Source of the DNA: Clostridium cellulovorans 743B
GTDB taxonomy: Bacteria > Bacillota > Clostridia > Clostridiales > Clostridiaceae
Assembly (NCBI RefSeq): GCF_000145275.1
Contig: NC_014393.1
Location: 4,092,001-4,156,000, forward strand
DNA: 64,000 nt
Direction of reading: 5' to 3'
Shown: piece by piece, positions 25,839 through 35,333 of the stretch
Layout: the number at the start of each line of letters is the position of its first letter
How positions within the stretch are numbered: position 1 is the first letter of the stretch
The notes under the pieces: model-generated
Database searches by the model: none
What the model was told of the DNA's origin: nothing
What the model saw: only the letters and a program-made list of their open reading frames with translations
Translations under genes and position numbers: made by a program

Positions 25839-26600
25839 ATGCCTTATATAGAAAATGATGCTATAAAAATTTACTACGAGGATATCGGTATAGGTGAACC
25901 TATAATCTTTTTACATGGAGCTTTATCCCGTGGAATTATATCCTTTTCTTCTCAGCTATTTTTCTTCCAAGCTACTATGGAATTTAGAAGTATATTGCCA
26001 GATTTGCGCAGTCATGGACGCACTATATCTAAATCTTCTCAATGGGAAACTCCTCATTTAGCTGATGATATCATAACTTTGATGGACTCATTAAATATTC
26101 CTAAAGCTCATTTAGTTGGACATAGCTTAGGCGGTGACGTCGCTTTGTACTGTGCAATTAAATATACCGATAGATTTTTATCTCTAACATCAATAAGTTC
26201 TACTGGATCAATAAATGATGAAGTTCTAAATGAAAATAAAAACTTTACTCCAGAAAACCTTGAAAAGGAAGGTAAAATCAATTTTATCGAAATGATAAAG
26301 AAAAATCATTCGGACGCTTGCAGAGGAGATTGGAAAAACTTTATTAATCAAATGTCTTCAAACACTGAGAAATATCCTGATTTTTCTGATATGGATTTAA
26401 AGAAAATAACCATTCCAACTTTATTCATTATTGGTGAGAATGATCCTTTAATCAAAGAAAATGAACTACTACGCTTAAAGAAGAATGTTAAAAACATACG
26501 AATTGAAGTCCTAAAGGGCTGTGGTCATTATCCTCATACAGTTCTAGAACAACCTATGAAAGTAAATGAAATACTTATTGGGTTCTTCAAGGATATATAA
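25839..26600 (+). CDS. Alpha/beta hydrolase
   Basis: 253 residues, standard cytoplasmic alpha/beta hydrolase. Oxyanion region IFLHGALSRG at about 24, nucleophile elbow VGHSLGGDVAL at about 92-102, Asp in FIIGENDPLI at about 205, and catalytic His in GCGHYPHTV at about 233. No signal peptide. Belongs to the broad esterase/haloperoxidase-like group; the substrate cannot be predicted. AGGAGG site six bases upstream. Confidence 0.88.
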   Translation: MPYIENDAIKIYYEDIGIGEPIIFLHGALSRGIISFSSQLFFFQATMEFRSILPDLRSHGRTISKSSQWETPHLADDIITLMDSLNIPKAHLVGHSLGGDVALYCAIKYTDRFLSLTSISSTGSINDEVLNENKNFTPENLEKEGKINFIEMIKKNHSDACRGDWKNFINQMSSNTEKYPDFSDMDLKKITIPTLFIIGENDPLIKENELLRLKKNVKNIRIEVLKGCGHYPHTVLEQPMKVNEILIGFFKDI

Positions 26601-26653
26601 CATACTTAAAATTGAATACAGCGTATTTAGGCGAAGGTAGAGTAAATTCAAGA

Positions 26654-26682
26654 AGTCACTTAGACATACTATGTAAGTGACT
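26654..26682 (+). terminator. Terminator-like hairpin after the hydrolase gene
   Basis: Perfect 9-bp stem AGTCACTTA/TAAGTGACT with an 11-base loop, about 55 bases after the stop. Only a weak T-rich tail follows. Confidence 0.45.
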
Positions 26683-26901
26683 AAACCTCAACACAAATTT
26701 TATATAAAAAAAACATCATTATTTTTATCATCTGCTGTTATCCCATATGTAATTTTATAATTAGTTTGTAGTTAGAATTTTAGATCTCTCTTGTCTTTTT
26801 AATAACAACATATAATTTTCAATAAAAACATATACTAATAAATATAAAAGCAACTTTAACTTCTAAAAACAACTATAATTTATAAAAAAGAAGGGATATA
26901 A

Positions 26902-29385
26902 ATGATTAAAAAACTTATTACTATCAAAAGAACAGGTTTTATTTGCCTTTCCACATTGATAATATTTATGGCATTGATTCTACTATTGCCTTCCACAGTT
27001 TACGCAGGTGAAGCAGATTTAAAAATTCCAAACCTAACTTCGCATCAAAATACTCTTCTTGTTATAGGGCTTGTAGTCTGTGTCTTAGGGATGATTTTTA
27101 GCTATTACCAGTATATAAAAGTTAAGAATATTAGAGCTCATAGTTCTATGTTGGATGTATCAAAGATAATTTTTGAAACTTGCAAGACATACCTAGTGCA
27201 ACAAGGAAAATTTATTGTGTTACTTTTTATTTTCATTGGTAGCATCATGATATTTTATTTTGGATACCTTGAGAAAACTCCTTTCACTGGGATTTTAATT
27301 ATTTTAGGTTGGACAATCTTAGGAATTCTTGGGTCTTATTGTGTTGCTTGGTATGGTATTCGAATGAATACTTTAGCAAACAGCAGAATGGCTTTTACTT
27401 CTTTGGAACATAAACCTCTAAAACTTTTAGATATTCCACTTAATACAGGTATGAGTATAGGTGTACTTTTAATATGCGTAGAGTTATTTATGATGCTTAT
27501 CATCCTATTGTTTGTACCAAGAGAATTAGCTGGTTCTAGTTTCATAGGTTTTGCCATTGGTGAATCCTTAGGTGCTAGTGCACTACGTATTGCTGGCGGA
27601 ATCTTCACGAAAATTGCTGATATCGGTTCTGACCTTATGAAAATTATTTTTAAGATAAAAGAAGATGATCCAAGAAATCCTGGAGTTATCGCAGATTGTA
27701 CTGGCGATAATGCTGGTGACAGTGTAGGACCTACAGCAGACGGCTTCGAGACCTATGGAGTTACAGGAGTTGCAATTGTTTCCTTCATAGTTTTAGCAGT
27801 AGGATTAAACTTTAATGAATCTGATAAATTGCTTTTACAAAGTAACTTCTTAACCTGGATTTTTGTAATGCGTATCTTAATGGTGCTTACTTCTATATTT
27901 TCTTTCTTCTTGAACAAAGCGGTAAGTAACATATACTATGGAAAAGCTGAAAATCTTGACTTTGAAAAGCCACTTACTAATTTGGTGTGGATTACTTCTA
28001 TCCTATCAATTTTTGTAACCTTCTTTGCTAGCTACTGGATGATTGGTCCTAACTCTACAGTTGGAACATACTCTAGCAACATATGGCTTGTGCTTTCCAT
28101 AATTATCAGCTGTGGAACACTAGGTGGTGCATTAATTCCTGAATTCACTAAAGTCTTTACCAGCAACCATTCCACATATGTACAGGAATGTGTATCTGCT
28201 TCTAAAGAAGGAGGCGCTTCACTAAATATTTTATCAGGATTAATCACAGGTAACTTCAGTGCTTTTTGGGAAGGGATGGTTTTTGTACTACTAATGTTCA
28301 TCGCTTACATAGCTAGTACATTTGGTTTAGACGATATAATGATTTATCCATCAGTTTTTGCTTTTGGCTTAGTGGCCTTTGGTCTTCTAGGCATGGGACC
28401 TATTACTATAGCTGTTGACAGCTATGGTCCAGTTACAGATAATGCTCAATCAATTTATGAATTGTCCTTAATAGAGACTATTCCAAATATAACTAAAGTA
28501 ATTAAACGTGATTTCGGATTTGAACCTGATTTTGAAAAAGCAAAATATTACTTAGAGGAAAATGATAGTGCAGGAAATACCTTTAAAGCTACAGCTAAAC
28601 CAGTGCTCATTGGTACTGCTGTAGTTGGTGCAACGACAATGATTTTTTCTCTTATACTAGTTATTCAGGAAGTACTCGGCATAAAGCCAGAAGATACTTT
28701 AAACCTTCTAAATCCATACACTCTCTTAGGTTTCCTTTGCGGTGGTGCCATTATCTTTTGGTTTTCTGGAGCATCCACCCAGGCAGTTGCAACTGGAGCT
28801 TATAGAGCCGTAGAGTACATCAAAGAAAATATTCAATTAGATGAAAATGCAGATACAAAGGCTTCCACTGAAAAATCTAAAGCAGTTGTAAAAATATGTA
28901 CCCAATATGCTCAAAACGGTATGTTTAATATATTCATTGCTTTATTTTCCTTTGCATTAGCAATAGCATTTTTATCAGCGCCGGCAAATGGAAATACCCA
29001 TGCAGTTTCTTTCTTTATCTCTTACTTAATTGCCATTTCAGTAATTGGTTTATTTCAAGCAGTGTTTATGGCTAATGCAGGTGGTTGTTGGGATAATGCA
29101 AAAAAGGTAGTTGAGGTTGAACTTAAGGAAAAAGGTTCCCCACTTCACGATGCAACTATCGTTGGAGACACAGTAGGTGATCCTTTTAAAGATACTGCAT
29201 CCGTTGCTCTTAATCCAATAATTAAATTTACTACCCTCTTTGGAATGCTTGCTATGGAGATTGCAATTACTGAAGCCTTTAGAGACATCGCTGTTTATGT
29301 GGGAGTAATATTTCTTATAATAGCCCTAATTTTCATTTGGAGAAGCTTCTATAAAATGAAGATTGGAGCTAGTAAATTAAGCTAA
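26902..29385 (+). CDS. hppA: Membrane-bound ion-translocating pyrophosphatase
   Basis: 827 residues with about 16 membrane helices. It hydrolyses PPi and pumps Na+ and/or H+. Signature loops: EDDPRNPGVIADCTGDNAGD and SVGPTADGFETYG at about 254-290, VDSYGPVTDNAQSIYELS, FMANAGGCWDNAKKVVE, and HDATIVGDTVGDPFKDTASV near 750. The common IADNVGDNVGD loop is replaced by IADCTGDNAGD, a variant I associate with the Na+ or dual Na+/H+ pumps of anaerobes such as Bacteroides; that subtype assignment is inference. Longer than the ~670-residue minimal form because of an N-terminal extension and insertions. Shares a bidirectional terminator with the downstream dehydrogenase. Confidence 0.95.
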   Translation: MIKKLITIKRTGFICLSTLIIFMALILLLPSTVYAGEADLKIPNLTSHQNTLLVIGLVVCVLGMIFSYYQYIKVKNIRAHSSMLDVSKIIFETCKTYLVQQGKFIVLLFIFIGSIMIFYFGYLEKTPFTGILIILGWTILGILGSYCVAWYGIRMNTLANSRMAFTSLEHKPLKLLDIPLNTGMSIGVLLICVELFMMLIILLFVPRELAGSSFIGFAIGESLGASALRIAGGIFTKIADIGSDLMKIIFKIKEDDPRNPGVIADCTGDNAGDSVGPTADGFETYGVTGVAIVSFIVLAVGLNFNESDKLLLQSNFLTWIFVMRILMVLTSIFSFFLNKAVSNIYYGKAENLDFEKPLTNLVWITSILSIFVTFFASYWMIGPNSTVGTYSSNIWLVLSIIISCGTLGGALIPEFTKVFTSNHSTYVQECVSASKEGGASLNILSGLITGNFSAFWEGMVFVLLMFIAYIASTFGLDDIMIYPSVFAFGLVAFGLLGMGPITIAVDSYGPVTDNAQSIYELSLIETIPNITKVIKRDFGFEPDFEKAKYYLEENDSAGNTFKATAKPVLIGTAVVGATTMIFSLILVIQEVLGIKPEDTLNLLNPYTLLGFLCGGAIIFWFSGASTQAVATGAYRAVEYIKENIQLDENADTKASTEKSKAVVKICTQYAQNGMFNIFIALFSFALAIAFLSAPANGNTHAVSFFISYLIAISVIGLFQAVFMANAGGCWDNAKKVVEVELKEKGSPLHDATIVGDTVGDPFKDTASVALNPIIKFTTLFGMLAMEIAITEAFRDIAVYVGVIFLIIALIFIWRSFYKMKIGASKLS

Positions 29386-29403
29386 TCATATAGAATAATT
29401 TCA

Positions 29404-29460
29404 AAAGACGTCCTTATATTTTATGCTAAAAAATGAAGCATAAAATATAAGGACGTCTTT
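29404..29460. terminator. Bidirectional terminator between hppA and the sugar dehydrogenase
   Basis: Perfect 23-bp arms (29404-29426 and 29438-29460) with AAA/TTT ends, between convergent genes, so it can stop transcription from both sides. Confidence 0.85.
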
Positions 29461-29494
29461 ATCTAAGGTACAATTTACTGAGAAATCTGTTCTT

Positions 29495-30595
29495 CTATTT
29501 TGGTACAAGTTTAATAATTCTATCATCAGTTTTATCAGGGTTTCCTCTTCCATCCATATTACTTGTAGTTATATATATTGCTCCGTCCTTATCTTCGATA
29601 ACTTCACGTAATCGTCCATATTCATCCTTCAACCAAGCTTCTACACTTTTTACCACTGTTCCATTTTTATTAAGGGACACCGAAAGTAATTGTTGACCTT
29701 TTAAATTAGCAACCAATAATTTACCTTTCCATGGTCCTTGCTCTACAAAGGTAATACCTGAAGGTGCCCAAGTCTCATCGCCACTTTGTATTAATGGTTT
29801 TTCAGTGTCAACTTTAGTAGCCTCTTCATTACCTTGAACCAATGGCCAACCATAATTGGCTCCTGGCTTAATTATGTTTATTTCATCATGAGCTGTTTGC
29901 CCATGTTCTGATTCATACAATACTTCTTTTGAATTCCACGCTAAACCTTGAGGATTTCGATTTCCAAGACTATATACTGGCGAATTAGGAACTGGATTAT
30001 CTCTGGGAATTCTTCCATCTAACTCTATTCTGAGTATTTTCCCGCCTAAACTTGCAAGTTCCTGGGCCAGTGCAGGATTACCAGCATCACCAGTTGTTAT
30101 ATATAATTTATTATCAGGACCAACCTTTATACGTCCTCCATTGTGTATTCGCCCACCGGGAATTTTATCTATGATAATATGATCAACATATGCTTTATCA
30201 TTTTTCTCTACTAATCTAACAATTCGATTGTAAATATGATTAGCTTCTGCATAGGAATGCATAATGTACATATAATGATTCCTGGAAAAATTCGGATCTA
30301 GCGCTATTCCTAATAGTCCGCCCTCTCCTAAACCTATAAAAGGTGCAGAAAGGGTCAACATGGGTTGCGACTGAAGTACGCCATCCTTAATAAGTCTAAC
30401 TGCCCCTGATCGCTCTGTAAAATATATATTTCCTTCATCACTTATAGCTATAGCCCAAGGTACATATAAATTTTCTGCAATAACTTTAACTTCATAGGGA
30501 AATTGCCTTGATTCTATAGATCTTTCTTTTATAGCAACTCCCTCTTCACTACGAAATAAAAAACTTGGAAGAATTTTATGATTTATTTTCCTCAT
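29495..30595 (-). CDS. PQQ-type soluble aldose sugar dehydrogenase-like beta-propeller
   Basis: 366 residues from the ATG at 30595 (GGAG site; a TTG five codons earlier lacks one). Six-bladed propeller of the GdhB/YliI/sorbosone-dehydrogenase type: LYVPWAIAISDEGNIYFTER, EGGLLGIALDPNF, the catalytic-His region IHNGGRIKVGPDNKLYITTGD, GGKILRIELDGRIPRDNP, YSLGNRNPQGLAW and GQTAHDEINIIKPGANYGW. Known members use PQQ and oxidise sugars in the periplasm. Here no signal peptide is visible and clostridia usually lack PQQ synthesis, so the cofactor and role are uncertain. Confidence 0.85.
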   Translation of the reverse strand: MRKINHKILPSFLFRSEEGVAIKERSIESRQFPYEVKVIAENLYVPWAIAISDEGNIYFTERSGAVRLIKDGVLQSQPMLTLSAPFIGLGEGGLLGIALDPNFSRNHYMYIMHSYAEANHIYNRIVRLVEKNDKAYVDHIIIDKIPGGRIHNGGRIKVGPDNKLYITTGDAGNPALAQELASLGGKILRIELDGRIPRDNPVPNSPVYSLGNRNPQGLAWNSKEVLYESEHGQTAHDEINIIKPGANYGWPLVQGNEEATKVDTEKPLIQSGDETWAPSGITFVEQGPWKGKLLVANLKGQQLLSVSLNKNGTVVKSVEAWLKDEYGRLREVIEDKDGAIYITTSNMDGRGNPDKTDDRIIKLVPK

Positions 30596-30829
30596 GGCAC
30601 CAGTCTCCAAACTTATTATTGCTCTATTTTTATATTATTCCTCTTGGAGGTTATGGTTACCATATTCCTAATCTCATTTATATTCATATTTTAAACTTAA
30701 TCTTAAATAATCACTTTTAAGTACTACTGCATAAACTCCCTTAATCATAAAAAAGAGTTTTCTTTCTCTTCACTCGGTTTTCTATAATTACTTTTACGTA
30801 ATTGTATGTGATAAAGCTTTTTCTTTTGT

Positions 30830-31315
30830 TTATTCTTCAGTATCTTCTCCACCCTCTAGAGATAACTCTCCTATATCCGTTACCTTATCTTTAGTAACAT
30901 ATATTTCATAGTAAAAATGTTTTTTATTATCACTATAAGTTCTTTCATAAGCAATAACCTTTCCTAGCTTATCTTTATTATCCGAATTTTCTTCTACATA
31001 TATAAGTTCTGCATACATATCTGAAACATCTATATCAGATGATTTTTCCCCATCTTTTTCTACTTGGAATATATAATGCTTAACACCGTCAAGTTTCCCT
31101 TCTCCTACATAATACCCTTCAACCTCTACTAGATTTGCTTCCATACTTAAAGTCTGAGTATAGGTTGCAGTTCTTTCTTTTTTCTGATTACTACTCCTTA
31201 TTAAAAATATTATACTTGCAGTGATTATCAATAATACTATTACTACTATTCCTAAAATTAATGGTGTATTTCTTTTTTTTCTACTTAACTGTAGCCCTTG
31301 TTTTCTTCTTCCCAT
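30830..31315 (-). CDS. Single-pass membrane protein of the ligase/lipoprotein cluster
   Basis: 161 residues. Very basic N-terminus (MGRRKQGLQLSRKKRN), one membrane helix (about 18-40) and an extracytoplasmic domain of ~115 residues rich in Asp/Glu/Lys and Tyr. No Cys or known catalytic motif. It lies 20 bases after the double ATP-grasp gene with its own GGAG site and is the last gene of that operon. Not recognised as a known family. Confidence 0.7.
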   Translation of the reverse strand: MGRRKQGLQLSRKKRNTPLILGIVVIVLLIITASIIFLIRSSNQKKERTATYTQTLSMEANLVEVEGYYVGEGKLDGVKHYIFQVEKDGEKSSDIDVSDMYAELIYVEENSDNKDKLGKVIAYERTYSDNKKHFYYEIYVTKDKVTDIGELSLEGGEDTEE

Positions 31316-31335
31316 TTTCTTCTCCTTCTATTTCA

Positions 31336-33807
31336 TTACTTTACATACACAGGATAGTACATGCAAATATTATTAGTAATTAAGGAGCCTATTCTAGTAA
31401 AAATTCCTGCGTATTCACAATCTGTTATATATACCCCAAACACTGGATATAAATTTTCTTTCCAATATTCATATTTATAATCATATACATTCACTGAAAG
31501 AGTTTGTATATGGCATAATTCTTGAAAAATACAATCTTCCTCTGGAACATTTTTCAATTGAGATGAAATGACAACCCCTTCCCCTTCTCTATTTAGCAAA
31601 GGCTTTACAACAAAATCATTAGTGTATTTTATCATTTCTTCAAAATCAAAAGTAGTATAAGGTATATGTTTCTTAATTAATTCCTCTTCCTCAATACTAT
31701 AATATTTATACTCCATAAGCTTCCATATGATTGCAAAGAAAGCTTTTGATTGAGATATTATAGTATTAGTGGGATTAAGCGAAAATAACTTTTTCTCAAT
31801 TATAAGTTTTTCTATACACTTTAACCCTTCTTTTTCAATACCCAACCAATCCAAAGGATAATATCTAAAAATACAATCAACTTTTTCACCATACAAATAC
31901 GCAGTTTCATCTACTACCTTAATATCATATATAGAGCCACTTATTACTTTTACCTTAAAAGCCTTTGATAAAATTTTTTTCATAGTATTGAATGTATATA
32001 TATCTTCATAATAATTTGTCCCAACACAAGCAATTGTATTTATTTCACTACCATCTTTTTTATAATCCTTAAGAATTTTTTCTGCTGACTCTATTATTTT
32101 ATCTTCTAAATAGTCATTGGCTCTCAATAATGATTTGTCATTAATATAATCATATATTAACTTGTCTATATTAATACTTTCGCATATACCTGCTGGTGTC
32201 TCTGAATTTATTTCTAATACCTTCCACTGATTATTAATATCTAAAATAAAATCCAACCTTCCTAATAAAGTAAAAGAATCTGTTAAATCATTTAACAATG
32301 AAACTTGATTAGTAATCGCTAGTATATCACTATAAATATTTATGTTATCTACCAATAGCCTTTGGGTCTTTGAAAAAAGTTTAGACATCTTATTCGTAAT
32401 ATCCTTTAGCTCATGAAATTTACTATTATCCATAACCACATAAGCTGTATTCAAATATCTAAACTTTTGAACATATGCTCCAGAAAATCCATAGTCAATA
32501 ACTGCTTTTGCATATAGTTCCTTATAATCAATATTTGCACTATTTTTCACCGAAAGCATTTTCTCTTGAGCTACAATAGGACTTATCCAAGTTGTTTCTT
32601 CACTAGTTAAATAGGATTCGTTCCACCTAACACAAGTTCCTATAAGCTTATCTCCAATTATAAAGGGTCCTAGATTAGCAAAGGCATCACATTGCTTAGT
32701 AAAGTTTCCATTATAGTAAGGTGCTTTGTGTAATTTAATAGGATAAAACTCCTGCAATATGTATGAGCTATTCTTTATAGCTTCCTTAACATATTTTATG
32801 CTATCTTCCCATTGTTCCTGAGAGTGAAGTTTTCCAATAAAAACATCATTACTATATCTACCATATACAGGTTTAATAACATAATTATTTTTGTTATCTC
32901 TGGCTAAGCTTATATTGTTTTCATTAAATTCTACTGTCTTAGGAAATACTTTTGCTATTAAATTTTTTTCAAAGCCAGAAAGTCTATTATCCCTCTGTTC
33001 TATTAGCTTCCATAAGTAAGTATACAGATTTTTGCATTGTCCTATAATTGCTCTTGGATCGTTCAATAAAAGAATTTTTTCTTGTTCAAATAAATCCAGT
33101 ATGCTCTCTATATTTTTTATTTCATGTAAGAACTCTGTTGGAAATAATCTCATTAGAACATTAATTTCATTACTTTTATCAAATGCATATAGCTTTTCAT
33201 CTTCTACAAATAAATTATTTACGCCAACACTCATTAAATTAAACTTTTCATTATCTACTAGGTGTTTGATAACCATAGCCAAATGAGTTTCTTCGTATTT
33301 AGTGGCATCCGTTAAGAAGCCAATGTTTATATGAGTATTATTAGGAAAATGAGCTTCACATATTTTATAAATGTATGAAGTTAAATTGCTTCTAAATTCG
33401 TTATTTATATTGTTATGATCCTCATAAAGGTCTTCCATGATGAGAATTTCTCTTTGAGCACATGGCTTATCATAATTTAATTCCGCAAAGAAAATATCAT
33501 CTTCATCTTCTCTTATAAATGTATCGAACCTTGCCCACAATAGAGGTGCTAAAGGATTTCTTAATGTAAGAATTCTGTCTTTCAATGGGAAGTTTGGTAT
33601 ATATTCCTTGTAATCTTCAAAGGTTGTATCAATATTTTCGATTACCTTTACTACAATTTTATTTATCTCTTCAGAATAAAATTTTATTTTATCAATATAA
33701 TTTTCACCGATGAAAAATGGAGTTGGTGTGAATACTTCCTTACCTCTTGTTGAATTGACCATGTTGTAATCAAATAAAAACTTATGGTATATATGTTGTT
33801 TACACAT
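31336..33807 (-). CDS. Double glutathionylspermidine-synthetase-like ATP-grasp ligase
   Basis: 823 residues made of two related halves. Half one has LWARFDTF (R93, D95), AELNYDKP (E109, N111) and NYVIKPVYGRYSND (K312, R317). Half two has LLGRLDFI (R517, D519), LEINSETP (E532, N534) and FVVKPLLNREGEG (K735, R740-E741-G742). These are the metal- and ATP-binding residues of the GSP-synthetase/YgiC ATP-grasp family. The segments around 245-293 and 674-722 also align, so the halves are a tandem duplication. Half one lacks the REG loop. Such ligases form amide bonds; here the acceptor may be the lipoprotein encoded 40 bases upstream (inference). AAGGAG site; cytoplasmic, no signal peptide. Confidence 0.8.
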   Translation of the reverse strand: MCKQHIYHKFLFDYNMVNSTRGKEVFTPTPFFIGENYIDKIKFYSEEINKIVVKVIENIDTTFEDYKEYIPNFPLKDRILTLRNPLAPLLWARFDTFIREDEDDIFFAELNYDKPCAQREILIMEDLYEDHNNINNEFRSNLTSYIYKICEAHFPNNTHINIGFLTDATKYEETHLAMVIKHLVDNEKFNLMSVGVNNLFVEDEKLYAFDKSNEINVLMRLFPTEFLHEIKNIESILDLFEQEKILLLNDPRAIIGQCKNLYTYLWKLIEQRDNRLSGFEKNLIAKVFPKTVEFNENNISLARDNKNNYVIKPVYGRYSNDVFIGKLHSQEQWEDSIKYVKEAIKNSSYILQEFYPIKLHKAPYYNGNFTKQCDAFANLGPFIIGDKLIGTCVRWNESYLTSEETTWISPIVAQEKMLSVKNSANIDYKELYAKAVIDYGFSGAYVQKFRYLNTAYVVMDNSKFHELKDITNKMSKLFSKTQRLLVDNINIYSDILAITNQVSLLNDLTDSFTLLGRLDFILDINNQWKVLEINSETPAGICESINIDKLIYDYINDKSLLRANDYLEDKIIESAEKILKDYKKDGSEINTIACVGTNYYEDIYTFNTMKKILSKAFKVKVISGSIYDIKVVDETAYLYGEKVDCIFRYYPLDWLGIEKEGLKCIEKLIIEKKLFSLNPTNTIISQSKAFFAIIWKLMEYKYYSIEEEELIKKHIPYTTFDFEEMIKYTNDFVVKPLLNREGEGVVISSQLKNVPEEDCIFQELCHIQTLSVNVYDYKYEYWKENLYPVFGVYITDCEYAGIFTRIGSLITNNICMYYPVYVK

Positions 33808-33846
33808 TCCGAAGAACTCCTTTATTGTTTACAAAATTTTATTTGA

Positions 33847-34233
33847 TTACGAAGATGAACTTGTAGCATGGGAACCGCTATACGATGAGCCAGATTTAAC
33901 AATTGCACCCTTTGAAGATGATGATGATGATGTCCAAGACTTCCAACCGCTAGAAGAAAATTTTGAATAACTACTGCTTGAACTTCGTCCAATACCACTA
34001 TAGAATATAAAAGCTGATGATCCATTTCCGTGATAAGTAGCTTGATCTTCCTCTTCTTGCTCTTCTACTTTTTCTTCATAGGATTTAAAAGAGCATCCTG
34101 TTAAAACTGACCCACCTGATATAGTCATGATTATAGCTGTATTTAAAGAAATTGCTTTTTTTCTCCAATTACTTTTTTCCTTATTTGGAGTTTCCTCCGT
34201 GGTTAAATTTTCATCAGATTTCTTCTGTTCCAT
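33847..34233 (-). CDS. Ser-rich lipoprotein, YgiB-like, candidate substrate of the ATP-grasp ligase
   Basis: 128 residues. A hydrophilic 23-residue lead, then WRKKAISLNTAIIMTISG and the lipobox SVLTGC (C47), giving a membrane lipoprotein. After a Glu-rich stretch (53-63) the last 45 residues are dominated by Ser and Gly with scattered Lys, Trp and Tyr (SSSGWKSWTSSSSSSKGAIV is typical), ending in four Ser. The design resembles YgiB (DUF1190) lipoproteins that pair with YgiC ligases. Low-complexity tails of this kind are also seen in modified precursor peptides. Gene order and 40-base spacing to the ligase support a substrate or partner role. Confidence 0.75.
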   Translation of the reverse strand: MEQKKSDENLTTEETPNKEKSNWRKKAISLNTAIIMTISGGSVLTGCSFKSYEEKVEEQEEEDQATYHGNGSSAFIFYSGIGRSSSSSYSKFSSSGWKSWTSSSSSSKGAIVKSGSSYSGSHATSSSS

Positions 34234-34265
34234 AACCCTTACCCCTTAATAAACTAAAGTTTTTT

Positions 34266-34901
34266 TTATATTTTACTCAATTTTATTACTTCTATTTCAA
34301 CATTATTTTCTTGAAGATAATTAAGATAATTATTTACATCTTGCTTAATTATCTCTTTTGTTATAAAGATAACTTTTTTAATATTCAGATCCTGTAGAAT
34401 TTCTGCATATGGAAATTCTTCTTCAGTTACCTCATATTGATTATTATATAATGTGGGATTATCTAAATCAATGTCATCAATATACCTGTTAAAATCCATA
34501 ATAAAGGAATAACTTTTATATTTCCCATGTTGAATAAGAGTATCAGCATAATGCAGCAATTTGCTTGCTAATTCTCTGCTTCCAACTATCCCATATTTAT
34601 TAAAAATATTATTATAAGATAGTATAGGCTTTATATAATAATTATTATTTAATAAATAAGCATAATCTACACTATCTTCACCAGGCAAATCTATCATATA
34701 TATAGAATTTTCTTTATTAAAAACCTTCAGTTTATTTAATTTCTCAAGGGTTTGAATATTATTATCATCCAAACCTACATTCTCTATTAATGTAATATCC
34801 AATAGATAATCTTTTAAAGTTGTAAAAGGTGTACTTTTAAAGTAGCACTCAAATACACCACTGTTATCGTACCATTTAATAAATTTATCATATAAATTCA
34901 T
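34266..34901 (-). CDS. Uncharacterised 211-residue protein of the ligase/lipoprotein cluster
   Basis: Soluble, Asn/Tyr/Ile-rich protein without signal peptide or membrane segment. The C-terminal half (LQDLNIKKVIFITKEIIKQD, VNNYLNYLQENNVEIEVIKL) has the alternating pattern of an alpha/beta fold. It lies 13 bases after the 127-residue gene and 32 bases before the lipoprotein gene, with an AAAGGG site, so it is part of the same transcript. I recognise no family; a binding or recognition role for the lipoprotein is possible but unsupported. Confidence 0.7.
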   Translation of the reverse strand: MNLYDKFIKWYDNSGVFECYFKSTPFTTLKDYLLDITLIENVGLDDNNIQTLEKLNKLKVFNKENSIYMIDLPGEDSVDYAYLLNNNYYIKPILSYNNIFNKYGIVGSRELASKLLHYADTLIQHGKYKSYSFIMDFNRYIDDIDLDNPTLYNNQYEVTEEEFPYAEILQDLNIKKVIFITKEIIKQDVNNYLNYLQENNVEIEVIKLSKI

Positions 34902-34914
34902 ATGTTACCCTTTC

Positions 34915-35298
34915 TTATATGTTACCTTTTCTCAAATGCTGCTGTTCATTATAAACAGCTGCCAGTATTCTGTTTGCATTTATAATATGAGTATAATCAT
35001 TTCTTAATGTAATAAACTTATTATTAATCTGTATATCTACCACTTCAACAACAACTTCTGGTCTTCCTTTGTTATATGCTTTTGCTGTTTCGTATAAATA
35101 AACTTCTGTCTTTCTCAGATCATACAGATATTCATTTTGATAAGTTAGTGCAAAAAAATTATTCCAAACATGCTTATAGCCTTCATAATCGTAGCCTTCT
35201 ATTCTGTCATCAAAGACCTCAACTCTTGATACTTCCTTTTCTATTGCTGGTCTTTCTGAGTTATATTGATAACTGTCTTCATAAATGTATACAAACAT
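34915..35298 (-). CDS. Uncharacterised 127-residue protein of the ligase/lipoprotein cluster
   Basis: Small soluble protein, rich in Tyr, Glu and Val, starting MFVYIYEDSYQYN. The repeated beta-strand pattern (VSRVEVFDDRIEGYDYEGYK; VVDIQINNKFITLRND) suggests a compact beta or alpha+beta fold. Strong GGGAGG site. It follows the acyltransferase gene by 35 bases and heads the tightly spaced set 35298-30830. No known family recognised. Confidence 0.7.
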   Translation of the reverse strand: MFVYIYEDSYQYNSERPAIEKEVSRVEVFDDRIEGYDYEGYKHVWNNFFALTYQNEYLYDLRKTEVYLYETAKAYNKGRPEVVVEVVDIQINNKFITLRNDYTHIINANRILAAVYNEQQHLRKGNI

Positions 35299-35333
35299 AA
35301 AATAACCTCCCTTAAATGTCTAGTGATATTATA

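Noticed and set aside
33822..34025. 67-codon His/Leu-rich ORF inside the lipoprotein gene
   Set aside because: Out-of-frame reading of the Ser-rich coding sequence, which yields HHHH and QLL runs; no ribosome site.
33847..34233. Classical RiPP precursor
   Set aside because: The protein has a lipobox and membrane segment, so it is a lipoprotein; a peptide-modification role remains only as an inference.
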